A stretch of 64,000 nt of DNA. It comes from Septoria linicola. Lineage: Eukaryota > Ascomycota > Dothideomycetes > Mycosphaerellales > Mycosphaerellaceae. The translations under genes and the position numbers were made by a program. The number at the start of each line of letters is the position of its first letter. The stretch's first letter is position 1. The stretch lies in NCBI GenBank assembly GCA_024114885.1, contig CP099428.1, positions 868,001-932,000 on the forward strand, written 5' to 3'. Positions 11,920 to 22,914 of this stretch are shown here, one piece after another. Below the pieces are notes generated by a model that saw only the letters and a list, made by a program, of their open reading frames with translations, was not told the DNA's origin and made no database searches.

Positions 11920-13757
11920 ATGAGCTCGAAGATTACCAAGCTCGCTTTGCTGGCGGCTACGGCCAATGCCATGCCACAATTTGGACCCAGCTTTCCATTC
12001 GACTTTCCATTTGGCAATGGCTTCCCCTTCGGCACCAACACCCGCACGAGCTCTGTAGCCACGCCTACTGCTGATCCAACCCAAGGACCAGACCCAACGA
12101 CCTGTGCCAATGACCAGGAGTTTGTGATTCCGGACTTTGTCATTCCAGGATTCACCTTCGACCCATTCGTGACCAGTAAGTATAGCCATAAGGCAGAAAA
12201 TGATGAGATTTCTGTGCTGACGCAAGATTTAGTTCCTGCTTTCACTATCCCTCCACGTACTTTCACCATCACTGGTGACTGCACGGATGATGGTAGCATT
12301 TCGACCGAGGGACCTCAGACCTCCACCACCGGAGCTGGAACCACCCGAAGTGGAACTCTCCTTCTGCCAACGATCCTGCCAACTGGTGGGTTAGAAAGCA
12401 GCTCCTCCTTCTAAGATACAGTGACTGACAGTTTCATAGGCGAGGATGGCTTTACCACCACCTCCAACACCGATGGCAATGGTCTTCCTACAGATTTGCC
12501 AGAGACGACCGTAAGTTGCAGAATCTCCTGGAACCATGTAGAGGTCACCTGAGCACGATGCGTTCAAGCATCGAGTATCCGCACCGAGACTTTATTGACA
12601 GGAACGACAAATGCTTATGCTAATGCTGCATGCAGGTTGAGCTTCCAACGACGATCACCACCACCGATGACCAAGGCTTGCCAACAACTACCACTGGTTA
12701 GTTTAGGCTCCTCCCTCTATCGCTGGACTTTACTAAAAGTGCGCAGACATCGATACCGCTATTATCACAGCTACAACCGGTAAGTTTCTGCATCAAGGAG
12801 AACTCTTGGAACATTTACTGACACGGCTACGAGCAGATGCGGACGGAATCATCTCAACGATCACCTCCATAATTGGCGAAGTCACCGACGGATTGCCCAC
12901 AGATTTGCCCGGCACAGGTCAGTACCCACGAGTTGGACCATTTCATCTGGCTAACCATTTGTCACACGCAGGCATCATTGGTACGATCACTTCGCTCATT
13001 CCTACCACTGGAATTGACGGACTGGAGTCGACTTTGACCTCTTTGATCCCTGTCACGCTTCCTACCGACTTGCCTGGCACAGACATCATCGATACGATCA
13101 CGTCTTTGATCCCCACTACAGGAATTGATGGACTTGAGTCGACGTTGACATCTTTGATCCCTGTCACTCTGACCGGTGAGTTCGCTCCAGCTATCACGCG
13201 ACTCAGGATATGCTGACTATTCACTTAGACCTCACACCGACCGGGACCGGCATTCTTGACCCAATTTTGACCACTGTCGTTGACGTTGTGACCACTCTTC
13301 TGCCTTCTGAAGTTGTTTCGGACGTCAATGATGTTCTGACGACTAGTAAGCATCAATCACACCCCATTTGCCGCACAAGCACTGACACTTTCTAGTCACT
13401 ACGCTGGTTCCTAGCGTGATTACTGTGTCCAACATTCTCACTGTTACAGATCCATCCATTGATCTGGGAGGCGACAGCACTCCAACACCTACTGTTGAGG
13501 TTCCAGTCGGTGAGTCAATGATGTAGCAATCCAGCTCCTACGCATTTTAACTGACCGGCTTTACAGACGGAGGAGATGTTGCACCACTCACCACTGTGAC
13601 GAGCCTTTTGGGAGATGGTTCTTTGACGACTATTACTGGTATTCCTGTGACAGCAACCACTGAGGCTGGAGGCTTGTTGACCACTGTAACCTCTTTCCTG
13701 GAACCCGTCGTCACTCCGATCGTCCCGGGCGGCATCGGTCTGCCAGGCAAGAACTAA
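11920..13757 (+). CDS. secreted Ser/Thr-rich repeat protein, ten exons
   Basis: Ten exons: 11920-12175, 12233-12385, 12440-12510, 12636-12696, 12747-12779, 12837-12917, 12972-13175, 13229-13345, 13396-13509, 13567-13757, giving 426 residues. The N-terminus MSSKITKLALLAATANA is a signal peptide, followed by a Phe/Pro/Gly-rich stretch. The rest is Thr/Ser/Leu/Ile-rich, with recurring ITSLIPTTGIDGLESTLTSL and LPTDLPGT segments. All introns but one are phase 1, so exons 2 and 5-9 are symmetric cassettes; exon 5 is only 33 nt. I do not recognise a family. Composition and signal peptide suggest a cell-wall-associated or extracellular protein, possibly a hydrophobic surface coat. No GPI signal is clear at the C-terminus (GGIGLPGKN). 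The upstream in-frame ATG at 11770 is ignored because 11920 opens a perfect signal peptide. Confidence 0.75.
12974..13175 (+). repeat. tandem 37-residue coding repeat within exon 7
   Basis: Unit 1 starts at 12974 and unit 2 at 13085, 111 nt apart. Both encode I-I-x-T-I-T-S-L-I-P-T-T-G-I-D-G-L-E-S-T and then L-T-S-L-I-P-V-T-L. Synonymous changes between units show the duplication is not very recent. Exon 6 carries a degenerate version of the unit's end. Confidence 0.8.
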
Positions 13758-15909
13758 GCGTAATGTGGAATGCAGAGACAATAGATCGACAAGTTTATCA
13801 TTCGGTCGAGAAGGTGAAAGAGATTTGGTTTTACGAGATCATGATTGACCCAAAGTCCTTCACTTCAGACGATGGACTCTGTAATTAATTGTATAGTGTA
13901 TTAATCGCTTGCATCGAACAAACTATTCACTCCAACTACACATCAGTTTTAAATCTCTTGCTTCACCAATACTTGCGTGTGGTGGTGATCGGTGGTGATC
14001 ATACAGTCGCTTTTCTTCTCCGAAGTCTTCCTAGGCACTTGGAAGAAGCACCAGGTTCTAACGAGATAATCGATGGTCGTCTATGAATCCACACAACGAC
14101 ACGAACACGGTAGAGCAATCTTACTCCGACAATTGCCGCTCTGAATCTTTGGAAGATGCAACGACAAGCAGGCCAGCCTCTGGCAGCTCGGTCGTCGACG
14201 TACGTGATGGCATGGTCACCATCACCAACGTGTACGTGCTAGTGCTGCGAAGCTTTTCTGCTTACACTATCGTGGAGCCTCACTGCTACTTCATGAAGAG
14301 CATTCTCTCATTCGAGAAAGGGCATTGCTGTGGACATGGAAACTGGGCAAGAATATTCATCGTTGGTCTATAATTCCTGGCTCGCCATATCTTCAATTCC
14401 GGGCTTACGATAGGCCTGTGAAAGACAGACTCTTATCATCCCAGTGTCCCCGTCGATCCAAATCTTCCAAGGTGCCATGGGTCTGAACCACGGAGGTTCA
14501 CTGTCAGTGGCTCAGCTGAGAGCTTAGGTACAACGAGGTACAAATCCTCACCACTAATTCGCTTTGAGTGATGGTTGTTGGCACAAATTGACGACGAGTC
14601 GGGCATTCTCATTGCCTCGTCAATTATCGTTGTCATTGCGCGAGAGCTCTGCATTCTGTCGTGGAATCGGCTTGGCCCTGTCCTCAACAAAGGAGTAGTG
14701 CTGAAGCATAGACAGGAAGCTCTCACCGGAATGCTCGCTTCTATTGATCGGCCATTAGTCCCTGGCCTGGATCTGGTTTTGGAGTTCTCCGCTAGCCAAG
14801 CACGTCTCCTCGTGCGTAACATGCTGTGCTATGCTGAAGTCTAACGCCCTCGTAGAGATCAAAGATCACTTCTGCCATGGATGAACCAACTGCCGACCAG
14901 TTGTGTCTTTCTGGGGAGGAACTTCTGGATCGATACCTGAACCTGAATGAGGCGTTCCTGCATATCACACCAAATATCGGAGCCTGCCGGCATGTCGGTA
15001 GTCGAGTCATTGAGCGATGCCGATGGAGACGCACTCCATTCTGACCCTTGGCACAGCTCATGGTATAGTCATCAGTGGAGTCACATGGGGGCGAATTACG
15101 CGAGTCTGACCGTGATGGGGCGACGTGAATTGAGTTCCATTTTCGAAGTGCTGTTCAAGAAGTTGTCCTAGAATAAGAATGTCTCATACCACAGTCAACT
15201 GCCGTACAGGTCTTTACGAGGGCGATCGGCCTATACCTCTTTCTAGCATGTAGACAGGCTTCAGGATATCAGGACGGCTCGTAGCTCTGCATGTGAGAGG
15301 CGTGATGTGCCTTGGGCATTCGCTCTAAGAAATTTTGAGCACAAGCGGCCCGCCCCACCTCTCCACATGCTGCACGCACTTGCCAGCGGCAGGCTCGTGC
15401 ACACCCTTGTATAACGACGGCTCCTCCAAGGCTGATGTCGGTTGGCGTACACACTCCTTCTGGAATCCTGCCCGATCCACTGACCTGGATATCTTTGCAG
15501 ACTATAGCTCCCAACAATGGCATTGTTGCTCGAGCTTAGTCCATGCAGGAACCCGGCATAGTGCCGCATCTGGAATTGGTGGGCGTGTCAGTGGACCAGA
15601 GTCGCATGTTTCTCGCTCGTAAAGGAGAAGAGTAGGTGGAGTAGTATTGGTCCATGTAGCCTGATATACAGTGGCACCCATGCCAGATGCAATGCAAAAT
15701 CTTTGGTTCTGTTCCCACTCTAATATACTCTCCTCTTCTTTCTGATACTTGCACAGCCGGGGTAGAGAGGAGGACTCGTGGACTATGCTCATGTGAAGGG
15801 CATCGGGAGAATGCTAAACGGCAGGAGCTTCAGGAGTTCCTCATTGTCAGCACGAACGATACGACGGACCGAGAGCACTACATCGAAAGCAGCGTCACCG
15901 AACTTCATC
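13758..15909. other. 2.1-kb gene-free stretch
   Basis: Only short frames below about 130 codons on both strands, with no recognisable domains and no splice-linked series. The right end is the 5' flank of the rhodopsin-domain gene, where an in-frame ATG near 15811 could extend that protein by about 33 residues. Confidence 0.4.
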
Positions 15910-17164
15910 ATGTCCACCCTCGAGAGCAGAGCTACTCTCGGAGTCAACATAGCTTTCCTGGTGCTTTCATGGATTGCCGTCAGCTTGCGCATCTTCGTCC
16001 GGGCTGGCATGCTTCGCAACTTTGGCAGCGATGACTGGACCATGTTGATTACACAACTATTGTTCAGTGCATACTTGATCGCTCAGCTCGGAGGCATCGT
16101 CCATGGCACAGGACAACATCTCGTCGACCTCGAACCTGCGGATGCCGAACTTGCGCTGAAGTTCTGGTACTTCTGCGAGATATTCTACGTGTGCGCCACG
16201 TCTTTCTTGAAGGTGTCCATCGGCCTCTTCCTACTCCGAGTTGCAACAAACAAGATACACATTTGGATCGTGCGGCTGGTGATGATCTTGGCTGCTGTGT
16301 TCGGCTTTGCGTTCTTCTTCGTGATAGTCTTCCAATGCTGGCCGATTAGTGACTGGTGGAGCTTGGACCCAAACCAGAAACACTGCATCAAACCTGAGAT
16401 TGTCGTCGGCCTCACCTATGGTGTCTCTGGTCTCAACGTGATCGCAGACTGGACGCTCGGAATACTGCCAGCATTCATCGTCAAGGACTTGCAGATGAGC
16501 ACCAGGCAGAAGCGTTTGGTCGCCGTAATTCTATCTTTCGCAGCCATCGGATCATCGGCGACCATCGTCAGACTGCCTTATGTTGGCTCACTCAGTCAAA
16601 GCTTTGATGGATCTAATGGGGATTTCCTCTGTACGTGCTGTCGATCCTACATTAGCTCGACTTATGCTAACTTGCCCAGTCAATACTGTTGGCGTGGCCA
16701 TATGGACCACGGTAGAGATAGGTATGTTCATTCACTCAATGGTCGGCACAACTCTGCTTGAAAGGCACTGACAATTGATCATAGGCATCGGTGTGACTGC
16801 TGGTTGCATGGCTACGCTCCGGCCACTGATTCGTATGGCTTTCGAAAAGATGGGGCTAGGCAGCAGCAGTGGTGGCAGGCGCTCTGGTCCGATGCCTAAT
16901 AGCAGATCTCGTGGACGAGCTACACCTCTGGACGACTTTGTCATGGTATCTCCAAAGCACGGTCGGACCATTACCACGATTACCGGCAACGATAGAGACA
17001 CCAGCGAATCTGCTCGGCGATCGCGCAGCAGCAGTAGGGAAAGGTTGGCCCGCCCAGGACATTCAGACAAGATCATGAAGCATATGATTGTAGAATATGA
17101 TGAGTCTGATGAAGCCGATGCTGAGCGACAGCACGGCTTCACACCTCTACCTAGACGAAGTTAA
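15910..17164 (+). CDS. fungal rhodopsin-domain integral membrane protein
   Basis: Three exons: 15910-16630, 16680-16721 (42 nt), 16785-17164, giving 380 residues. There are seven hydrophobic helices over about residues 10-290. They include SDDWTMLITQLLFSAYL after TM1, an FYVCATSFLKVSIGLFLLR helix, and NVIADWTLGILP, all typical of the large ascomycete rhodopsin-domain family (Pth11-related, no retinal-binding lysine implied). The tail from about 290 is Ser/Arg-rich, cytosolic and probably phosphorylated. Members are thought to be G-protein-coupled-receptor-like, but most have no known ligand. The ATG at 15910 is preferred because it starts just before TM1; an upstream in-frame ATG would add a basic, non-conserved leader. 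Confidence 0.85.
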
Positions 17165-18501
17165 CGATTGTACCAATAGCGTGAAAATTGCAAGCTCAAG
17201 AAAGTCCTGTCCTTTTTGCATGCGTCGGTGGTGACTATGTCTGACATTTGATTGCGCTGCGGCTCATCAGTGTGTTGGTACGTGCTGTAAGCTGTACAGT
17301 AGTCTGGTGGTGGATCGCCCAAGCTGCCATTGAATGGTAGATTGAGGTCATGTCGCCATTGGAGGTGGAAATCATGCAACAGGAAAAATATCGGCCTTAG
17401 GTTCTGCCCCGTGCCAAGTGGAGTGAAGATCGCGTCGCGTGCCACTTTCGCGTCTACCTACCTCGCAATAACAACAAGAACAACTCACCTCAATCGAGCA
17501 GCACGATGAATGCCTTCGTGAAGAATGTCCTTAGTGCTACATGCGATGTGACTGATCCGGCACCGGGCACACTTGGGCTGAACTCGCGCCTCGCGCGGCA
17601 CGGCAAACCTGAAACACGAAGGCGGCGCGCTTCGAGAACAAACAATCCTCACCAACCAACTGAAAATGAACGACTTCACCCCAGAAAGACCCGCATCGTG
17701 CGTACATTGAAGAGCACTTGCAGCCAACAGAAGCGCCTGTACTACCTCAAGGTCATGCTGGATCGAATGTCGCTCTCGAACGTCTTGTGCTTCGACCGAA
17801 TAGATCGTGCGACTTTCGCGCCAGCCAAAATATCAGCAGAATCTCTCACTCGTGCCTGGAGCACAAACGCCAAGATGCGTTTCACCTTCTCGTAGGACAA
17901 CACGTCGAGCAGTAATTCACTGTCTGTACGAAACCGTCACCGACTCCGTGCACAACAACGCCCGCGTCTATTCATGGCATATCCTGGCTTGGCGACAATA
18001 GGAATGATCCATGCGATTCTGGTCCGGGCTTTTGAAGATCTCTTCAAGTGAAGCTCAAGCCCATTGTGCTTCTCTCTTCAGGTATTGTCAGGCACATTCT
18101 ATTGTCCATTCTATTCTTCCACGAGAAGTGCTTGGTTGCCTTCGACAGGCTCCTGCCTTTTCTCTTTCTTTTTGCTTTTCAACTTCATACCCGACACATT
18201 TGCGCCTTTCATTACTGCGTCTCCGCTGGTCGACCGCCTTCTTCAGAACATACAGCATTAACAAATTCCCACCCTCGAACTGCAAGCCAGCTCATACCAC
18301 TAATTTCGCGAGCACGAACAATCAGCACATGTTCCTGCGCGTGTACCCGACTGATAAGTGCGTTGCAAACCTGATGGTGCCAGTGGCGTGCCATACTGAC
18401 TGTTTAGGCTCGTCTACCTTCCCTTTGAGTCCGATCGCATCGAGGCACTCTTCACGAAGCTCAGAATCGACAAGACGCGAAGCAACAAGCAGACGAGCAA
18501 G
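17165..18501. other. gene-free stretch with pyrimidine-rich 3' half
   Basis: A plus-strand frame of 129 codons from 17506 has no recognisable domain and I do not call it. Bases about 18050-18290 are strongly C/T-rich on the plus strand, as often seen in promoters or 5' UTRs of filamentous fungi, and lie upstream of the gene at 18502. Confidence 0.4.
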
Positions 18502-19592
18502 ATGACCCTCTCGCCGAAGACGCTTTCAGGCGCTGGCTACATCATCCTCAACGGTGTCCGCGTGATGAACATCATCGGCTTTCTCGCTGTGGTCACTGCC
18601 AGCATTGTCATGCTGGTGAAGACCAACACCGATAACCACCTCTTCTTCTTCGATGGCTTGAGCCATGTCATCACGCTCATGTCAAGTCGTAAGCTCAGCA
18701 AGAATCGCTGTGGTGAAACAAATTGTGCTGATGTTTAACAGTATTCCTCATCACTTCCGAGCTCCCAATCTTCAAAGGGTACTTCGCACGAAATTGGCCA
18801 CTTCTCAGTCCATCACGTGGCTTTGTGACTCTTGCCATTGCTATGGTTGTGATTGGCATCCAAGTCATGGGCAACCTCAATAAATCTGCTGGAAGTCAGA
18901 AGGAGCTGGGCATGGCATTTTGGCGCATCGTGATCGCTTCGGGCATTCTCATTTTCATCCTGGGCTGGATCAATCTGCTCGCTGTAAGTCATCATGGTCC
19001 ATTGCAGTTGTCATGTGAACTAATTTCATTCCAGAGCTATGTCTTCCAGGATCGAAAGCAGGGTATCACTGCTCGTATGGTGAGGTCGCACGGCGCTGTT
19101 GCAATCCACAAGACGCCAATGTCTGTCTCGACCGAGAGCTGTGGCTCGCGCACTCCACCAGCGCCAGTACTTGCCCAATCCTACATCCCGAACCCAATCA
19201 CGCCATCACCCACCAAGACGAGCACCAACCCGTTTCGCCTGTTCAACTCGGATCGTCGCGAGTCAGGCCTGCCGTCCTACCATACCGCAGCTTCGACCAC
19301 TTCACCATCAACATACAACGGCAGCCACCGCAATGATCTTCCAGTCTCGCCCACGAGCAAGTACTCCCGCGCTACAGTCTGCACCAAGAAGAAGGTCTTC
19401 GGCATGTTCGGCAGACAGAGTCGCCAAAGCCTCGCTCCACCACTCCCAATCAACGTCCAGAACCGTGAGATGGAGATCTCGGCGCCGATGGGCGTGAACC
19501 CGCAATTCGCACATCTTGTGCAGAGGCCGGACAGTGCTATGCACCCATCGAGAGGCACCAACGAGAGCGAAGCGTTCAGATGGCGGGTGTGA
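18502..19592 (+). CDS. DUF7598-like four-helix membrane protein
   Basis: Three exons: 18502-18688, 18742-18983, 19035-19592, giving 328 residues. Residues 1 to about 145 hold four hydrophobic helices (IIGFLAVVTASIVML; a second around the exon 1/2 junction; GFVTLAIAMVVIGIQVM; IVIASGILIFILGWINLLA), a pattern I associate with the fungal DUF7598 family. The remainder is Ser/Pro/Thr-rich and disordered, with basic patches and many potential phosphosites. The function of the family is unknown to me. The second intron (18984-19034, 51 nt) has no stop and is a multiple of three, so its retention would insert 17 residues without breaking the frame. Confidence 0.75.
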
Positions 19593-19805
19593 GATCATCA
19601 TTGGGCTGGAGCATTTCGTATCTCTTTGCGTCGACCACAGCTCACAGGATCAGACATATTGTGACAGCGCGCTCATTTACTTGCTGCGTTCATTAGCAAG
19701 ATACCCATCGATCATTTGGCTTGAAGAGAGAGTCTTACAGTCCGTTCGCTTATGCAGATACGACATAACGAGAAACATTCCAGAGAATGTTGCCACATTT
19801 CTTAC
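19593..19805. other. short convergent intergenic region
   Basis: A 213-bp 3'-to-3' gap between the DUF7598-like gene and the flavoprotein gene. I see nothing else in it. Confidence 0.4.
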
Positions 19806-20840
19806 TCAGCTGTCGACGACAATGAGATCTGTGTCCTCTTCCACTGTCGCGCGCTTCCTACCACCGAGCTCCAGTCTGTCCTCAAGAACCTTCACAATCT
19901 CCTTCCACTCCCTCATGCCTCCGCCGCCTTTATCTCCACACGCCAGACCCTTGTCGATCGGCCTCAGCACCTCTATCCACCCTCCGTTCGCAACGTTCCA
20001 CTCTCGTTCCAGGACATCCAAATGCCTCTTCGTCACAGGATGATTCCACATAGCAGTATTCATTGCTGGCGCAACCAGAACCCCTTTCTTCCTCACAACC
20101 TTTCCTTCCTTTCCCTCTGCAATACTTCGTCCGGTGTAAGGCAGCCTAATTCCCGGTCTAGCCTCATCAATCAAGCCTGTAGTATCCCAAGCTCGAGCCA
20201 CAGAGTAGACCAAGTTATCGCTCAAACCCATAGCCAACTTCGCCAAAGCATTAGCTGACAGGGGCACAATGACCATGATATCTGCCCAGCGGCGAAGCTC
20301 GATGTGAAGAATGTGGTCGCCTCGGACCCATGGTTTGTGCCATTCGTCTGCATCGCGGTAGATGCCGTCTACATTTGGGAGTTGTAGTATGCTGGAAAGT
20401 TTGGGCTGTTCGGAGGCTTGGCCTTGAAGGAACTGGCATGCAGATTCTGTGAGGAGGATCCGAATCGAGACATTCTTGTGCGCGGATAGAGCTTCAGCTA
20501 TGTTGGGGATCTTGATCGTTGCCACGGAGCCAGTGGCGCAGAGGAGGATATGGTGCTTTCCATCATTGGCATGATCCGAAGCCTTGAGAATGGCAGGGAT
20601 GAGAAGGTCGGCATTGGGGTCTTGTTTCTTCTGTTGATGCTTGTCTGTCGGTATCTGTTCTGCTTGTGGTGCTGGATTACTAAAATGTCCAAGTGGATCG
20701 CTTTGCCATCGTTCGTCCTCGAATAAATGCTTGTTTCTGATCACGAAGTAGCCGACGGACATCAAGAAAAGCACAGCAATGGCTGCGGGAAGCTTGAGCA
20801 GGAGCTCAGCCAGAGCTTTGTCTGTCTCTGGCCATGCCAT
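19806..20840 (-). CDS. phosphopantothenoylcysteine decarboxylase-like flavoprotein with N-terminal membrane anchor
   Basis: Single exon of 344 residues. From about residue 96 it is an HFCD-type flavoprotein. It has a Gly-Ser FMN-binding loop (ATGSVATIK), the catalytic His179 in HIELRRWADIM, the PLSANALAKLAMG segment, the PAMNTAMW motif (258-265) and the substrate-clamp Cys301 in LACGDKGGGGM. In fungi this family includes Hal3/Vhs3/Cab3, which decarboxylate 4'-phosphopantothenoylcysteine in coenzyme A synthesis and, in yeast, inhibit Ppz phosphatases. All residues needed for the enzyme are present. Unusual points are one clear transmembrane helix at about 14-34, which cytosolic relatives lack, and an insert at about 220-252. 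The start at 20840 is an ATG continuous with the helix; no internal splice site would remove it. Promoter shared with GRX5. Confidence 0.85.
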   Translation of the reverse strand: MAWPETDKALAELLLKLPAAIAVLFLMSVGYFVIRNKHLFEDERWQSDPLGHFSNPAPQAEQIPTDKHQQKKQDPNADLLIPAILKASDHANDGKHHILLCATGSVATIKIPNIAEALSAHKNVSIRILLTESACQFLQGQASEQPKLSSILQLPNVDGIYRDADEWHKPWVRGDHILHIELRRWADIMVIVPLSANALAKLAMGLSDNLVYSVARAWDTTGLIDEARPGIRLPYTGRSIAEGKEGKVVRKKGVLVAPAMNTAMWNHPVTKRHLDVLEREWNVANGGWIEVLRPIDKGLACGDKGGGGMREWKEIVKVLEDRLELGGRKRATVEEDTDLIVVDS

Positions 20841-21064
20841 AATACCTACTGTAGGCTGTAAAGTTCATGCAGAGGCAGGCGTCGGCGGCCATATCGACTG
20901 ATGTGTGAGATGAATAGCATTAGTCAGACTTGAAGCATTTCCAAAAACGTCCTTGCGTCATAGGAGTAGCCGGTATCTATACTTGCAGCAAAACTAGATG
21001 AAGCTCTTGACTTTCTCAAAGCTTCAGCAGACGACAGCAACCACGCCCATACGACACGTTAATC
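20841..21064. promoter_or_regulatory. bidirectional promoter, CoA-pathway gene / GRX5
   Basis: A 224-bp gap between divergent start codons. It must serve both a CoA-synthesis-type gene and a mitochondrial Fe-S biogenesis gene. No specific motif is claimed. Confidence 0.55.
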
Positions 21065-21688
21065 ATGTTTTCGAGAACAGCATTCTCGGCGGTACGCACA
21101 TGGACTCCACTGTACGTGAAGGATATGCGCTAACGGAGAACAGGTCGCCGGACAAGCCCTTCGCCCTCGCCGCAACCCGCTCCTCTCGCCACGATTCGCA
21201 CAGCTTCAGAAGTCCTTCCTCTCGACGGAAACGCGACAGGCCATTGACAAGGCCGTGGCTTCTGCGCCTGTAGTGCTTTTCATGAAGGGAACGCCGGAGA
21301 CGCCACAGTGCGGCTTCTCGAGGGCAAGCATTCAGATCTTGGGTCTGCAGGGTGTGAACCCAGTGAAGTTCACAGCATTCAATGTTTTGGAGGATGAGGA
21401 TCTCCGAGCTGGTGAGTGGTCGTTTCTTAGCAGAGGCGGCGAAGATAGCATGAATCGGCTGCATGAGGCTGGACGCGCGCGATGATGAAGCAATGGCTAA
21501 CACAAGCTGCAGGTATCAAGGAATACTCCGAGTGGCCAACGATACCACAGCTCTATGTGAACAAGGAATTTGTGGGTGGCACTGATATCATGATGTCGAT
21601 GCATCAGGACGGCAGCCTGGCAAAGCTGTTGGAGGAGCAGGATGTGCTTGTGCCAGCAGAAGAGAGCGATGGTAGCACCAGCTCGTAG
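21065..21688 (+). CDS. GRX5: mitochondrial monothiol glutaredoxin
   Basis: Three exons: 21065-21091 (27 nt), 21144-21411, 21513-21688, giving 156 residues, the usual Grx5 length. A basic, Ser/Arg-rich N-terminus (about 1-37) is a good mitochondrial presequence. The thioredoxin fold follows, with [14 protein letters not shown], where Cys65-Gly-Phe-Ser is the monothiol active site that binds a [2Fe-2S] cluster with glutathione, then the [19 protein letters not shown] cis-Pro and glutathione-binding region. Grx5 passes Fe-S clusters from the Isu scaffold to targets in the matrix. Exon 1 was set by a GTACGC donor giving a 52-nt intron with a GCTAAC branch point and a continuous frame; the alternative donors give a 28-nt intron or a broken frame. 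Confidence 0.92.
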
Positions 21689-21924
21689 ACGAGAGACGAC
21701 GAAGTTCCAGTACAGGCTTCAATTCGGTGTGTATACTATGTGATGTACTTGTCGTGCCTGCCTTCCTCACGCTATCGGGTGCCTGTGCCGAGAAGCTCTT
21801 CCGGGAGCTACTTCTGACTTCACCTCGACCTCTTCCCACATCTCACGCTTCTCACCTACTGATCTACCAGCGCATCGCGGCGTCACGATCTACATACAAG
21901 AGTACACTCTGCACTTCCAATAAG

Positions 21925-22914
21925 ATGGCAACAGCGGCAGGTCATTGCACCAAAGGCCTTTTCGCACCCAAAGTGTATTCAATCGACAAAGAGAACATCT
22001 CGCCAGAGCCGGTCAAGCCGCAGCAGAAGCCCAGAAAGACTCGCAATGTCAATGGCATCTTCGACCGAGCGCTGCACGACAGACGGCAGAAGCATGCTGT
22101 TCAGGATGTCCTCTCGCCACAGTTCACCGGCATCAGCAAAGCTTCGGCCGTGAAGCCGGGATACTTCACGTCTCTGCAGTTCGGCCGCTTTCAAGCGGGT
22201 CCTCAGAAGTCGGCAGCTTCACCACTGAATGTGGAAGCGCTGTTACATGCAGCGCAAGGACAGAAGGCGCACACGCTCGGCCTCGGCGGCACTGGTCAGT
22301 ATATTCTCATCCATGCTCGCAGCAATTACTGATCGGGAACAGAAATCATGGAGCGCTACGTCGAGAGCACGACAGACAACTTTGCTTCCAAAATAGAAGA
22401 CTATGGCAAACAGCTTGAAGCAGCTCGTAAAGGCGTCGACCACATCACAGGACAGCCTAGCCAAAAACCTGGAGTCCCCAGCAAGGCCGAATTTGACGAG
22501 CTTACTGAAAAGCTGGAGCAGCTCAAGCGCCCCTTCGAAGATGATACGGTTACACTTTTGTTCGAGAATCCGAACGACCCGGCAAATCCGATCGCACAGG
22601 AAACTCGTGTCGGAGACATCAAGGACGACTGCTTGAAACGCTACGCTAAACAGATGGCCAAGCACAAGAAGCTCGAGCAACAGCATGCTGCCATTGACGA
22701 GGAAATGGAGGTGCTTAAGCAGGAGATCATCGAGGATGCGAGCAACAACAACAGGGCTGCAAAGGAGTTTGAGAAGCAAATGAAGGCCTTTGAGAAGGAG
22801 AGGGCTCAGATCGAGGCGCAGGCGAAGGCTGAGAGGGCGGAGCTGAAGCAAGAGCAAGACAATGCCACTGATGCATTGAACAGGAAGATCAAGCAGTTGT
22901 TTGAGCTGCTCTGA
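21925..22914 (+). CDS. coiled-coil protein, uncharacterised
   Basis: Two exons: 21925-22294 and 22343-22914, with a 48-nt intron, giving 313 residues. The N-terminal third is basic and disordered, with a KENISPEP stretch that resembles a proline-directed kinase site. Residues about 125-313 are Lys/Glu/Gln-rich with heptad spacing and form a long coiled coil, with a short non-helical break around DTVTLLFENPNDPANP. I do not recognise a named family. A cytoskeletal, spindle-pole or scaffold role would fit the composition, but this is only a guess. The ATG at 21925 is preferred because the open frame upstream has no coding character. Confidence 0.7.

Noticed and set aside
21110..21143. 28-nt intron in GRX5 from the GTGAAG donor
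   Set aside because: Too short for fungal splicing; the GTACGC donor gives a normal 52-nt intron and a better presequence.
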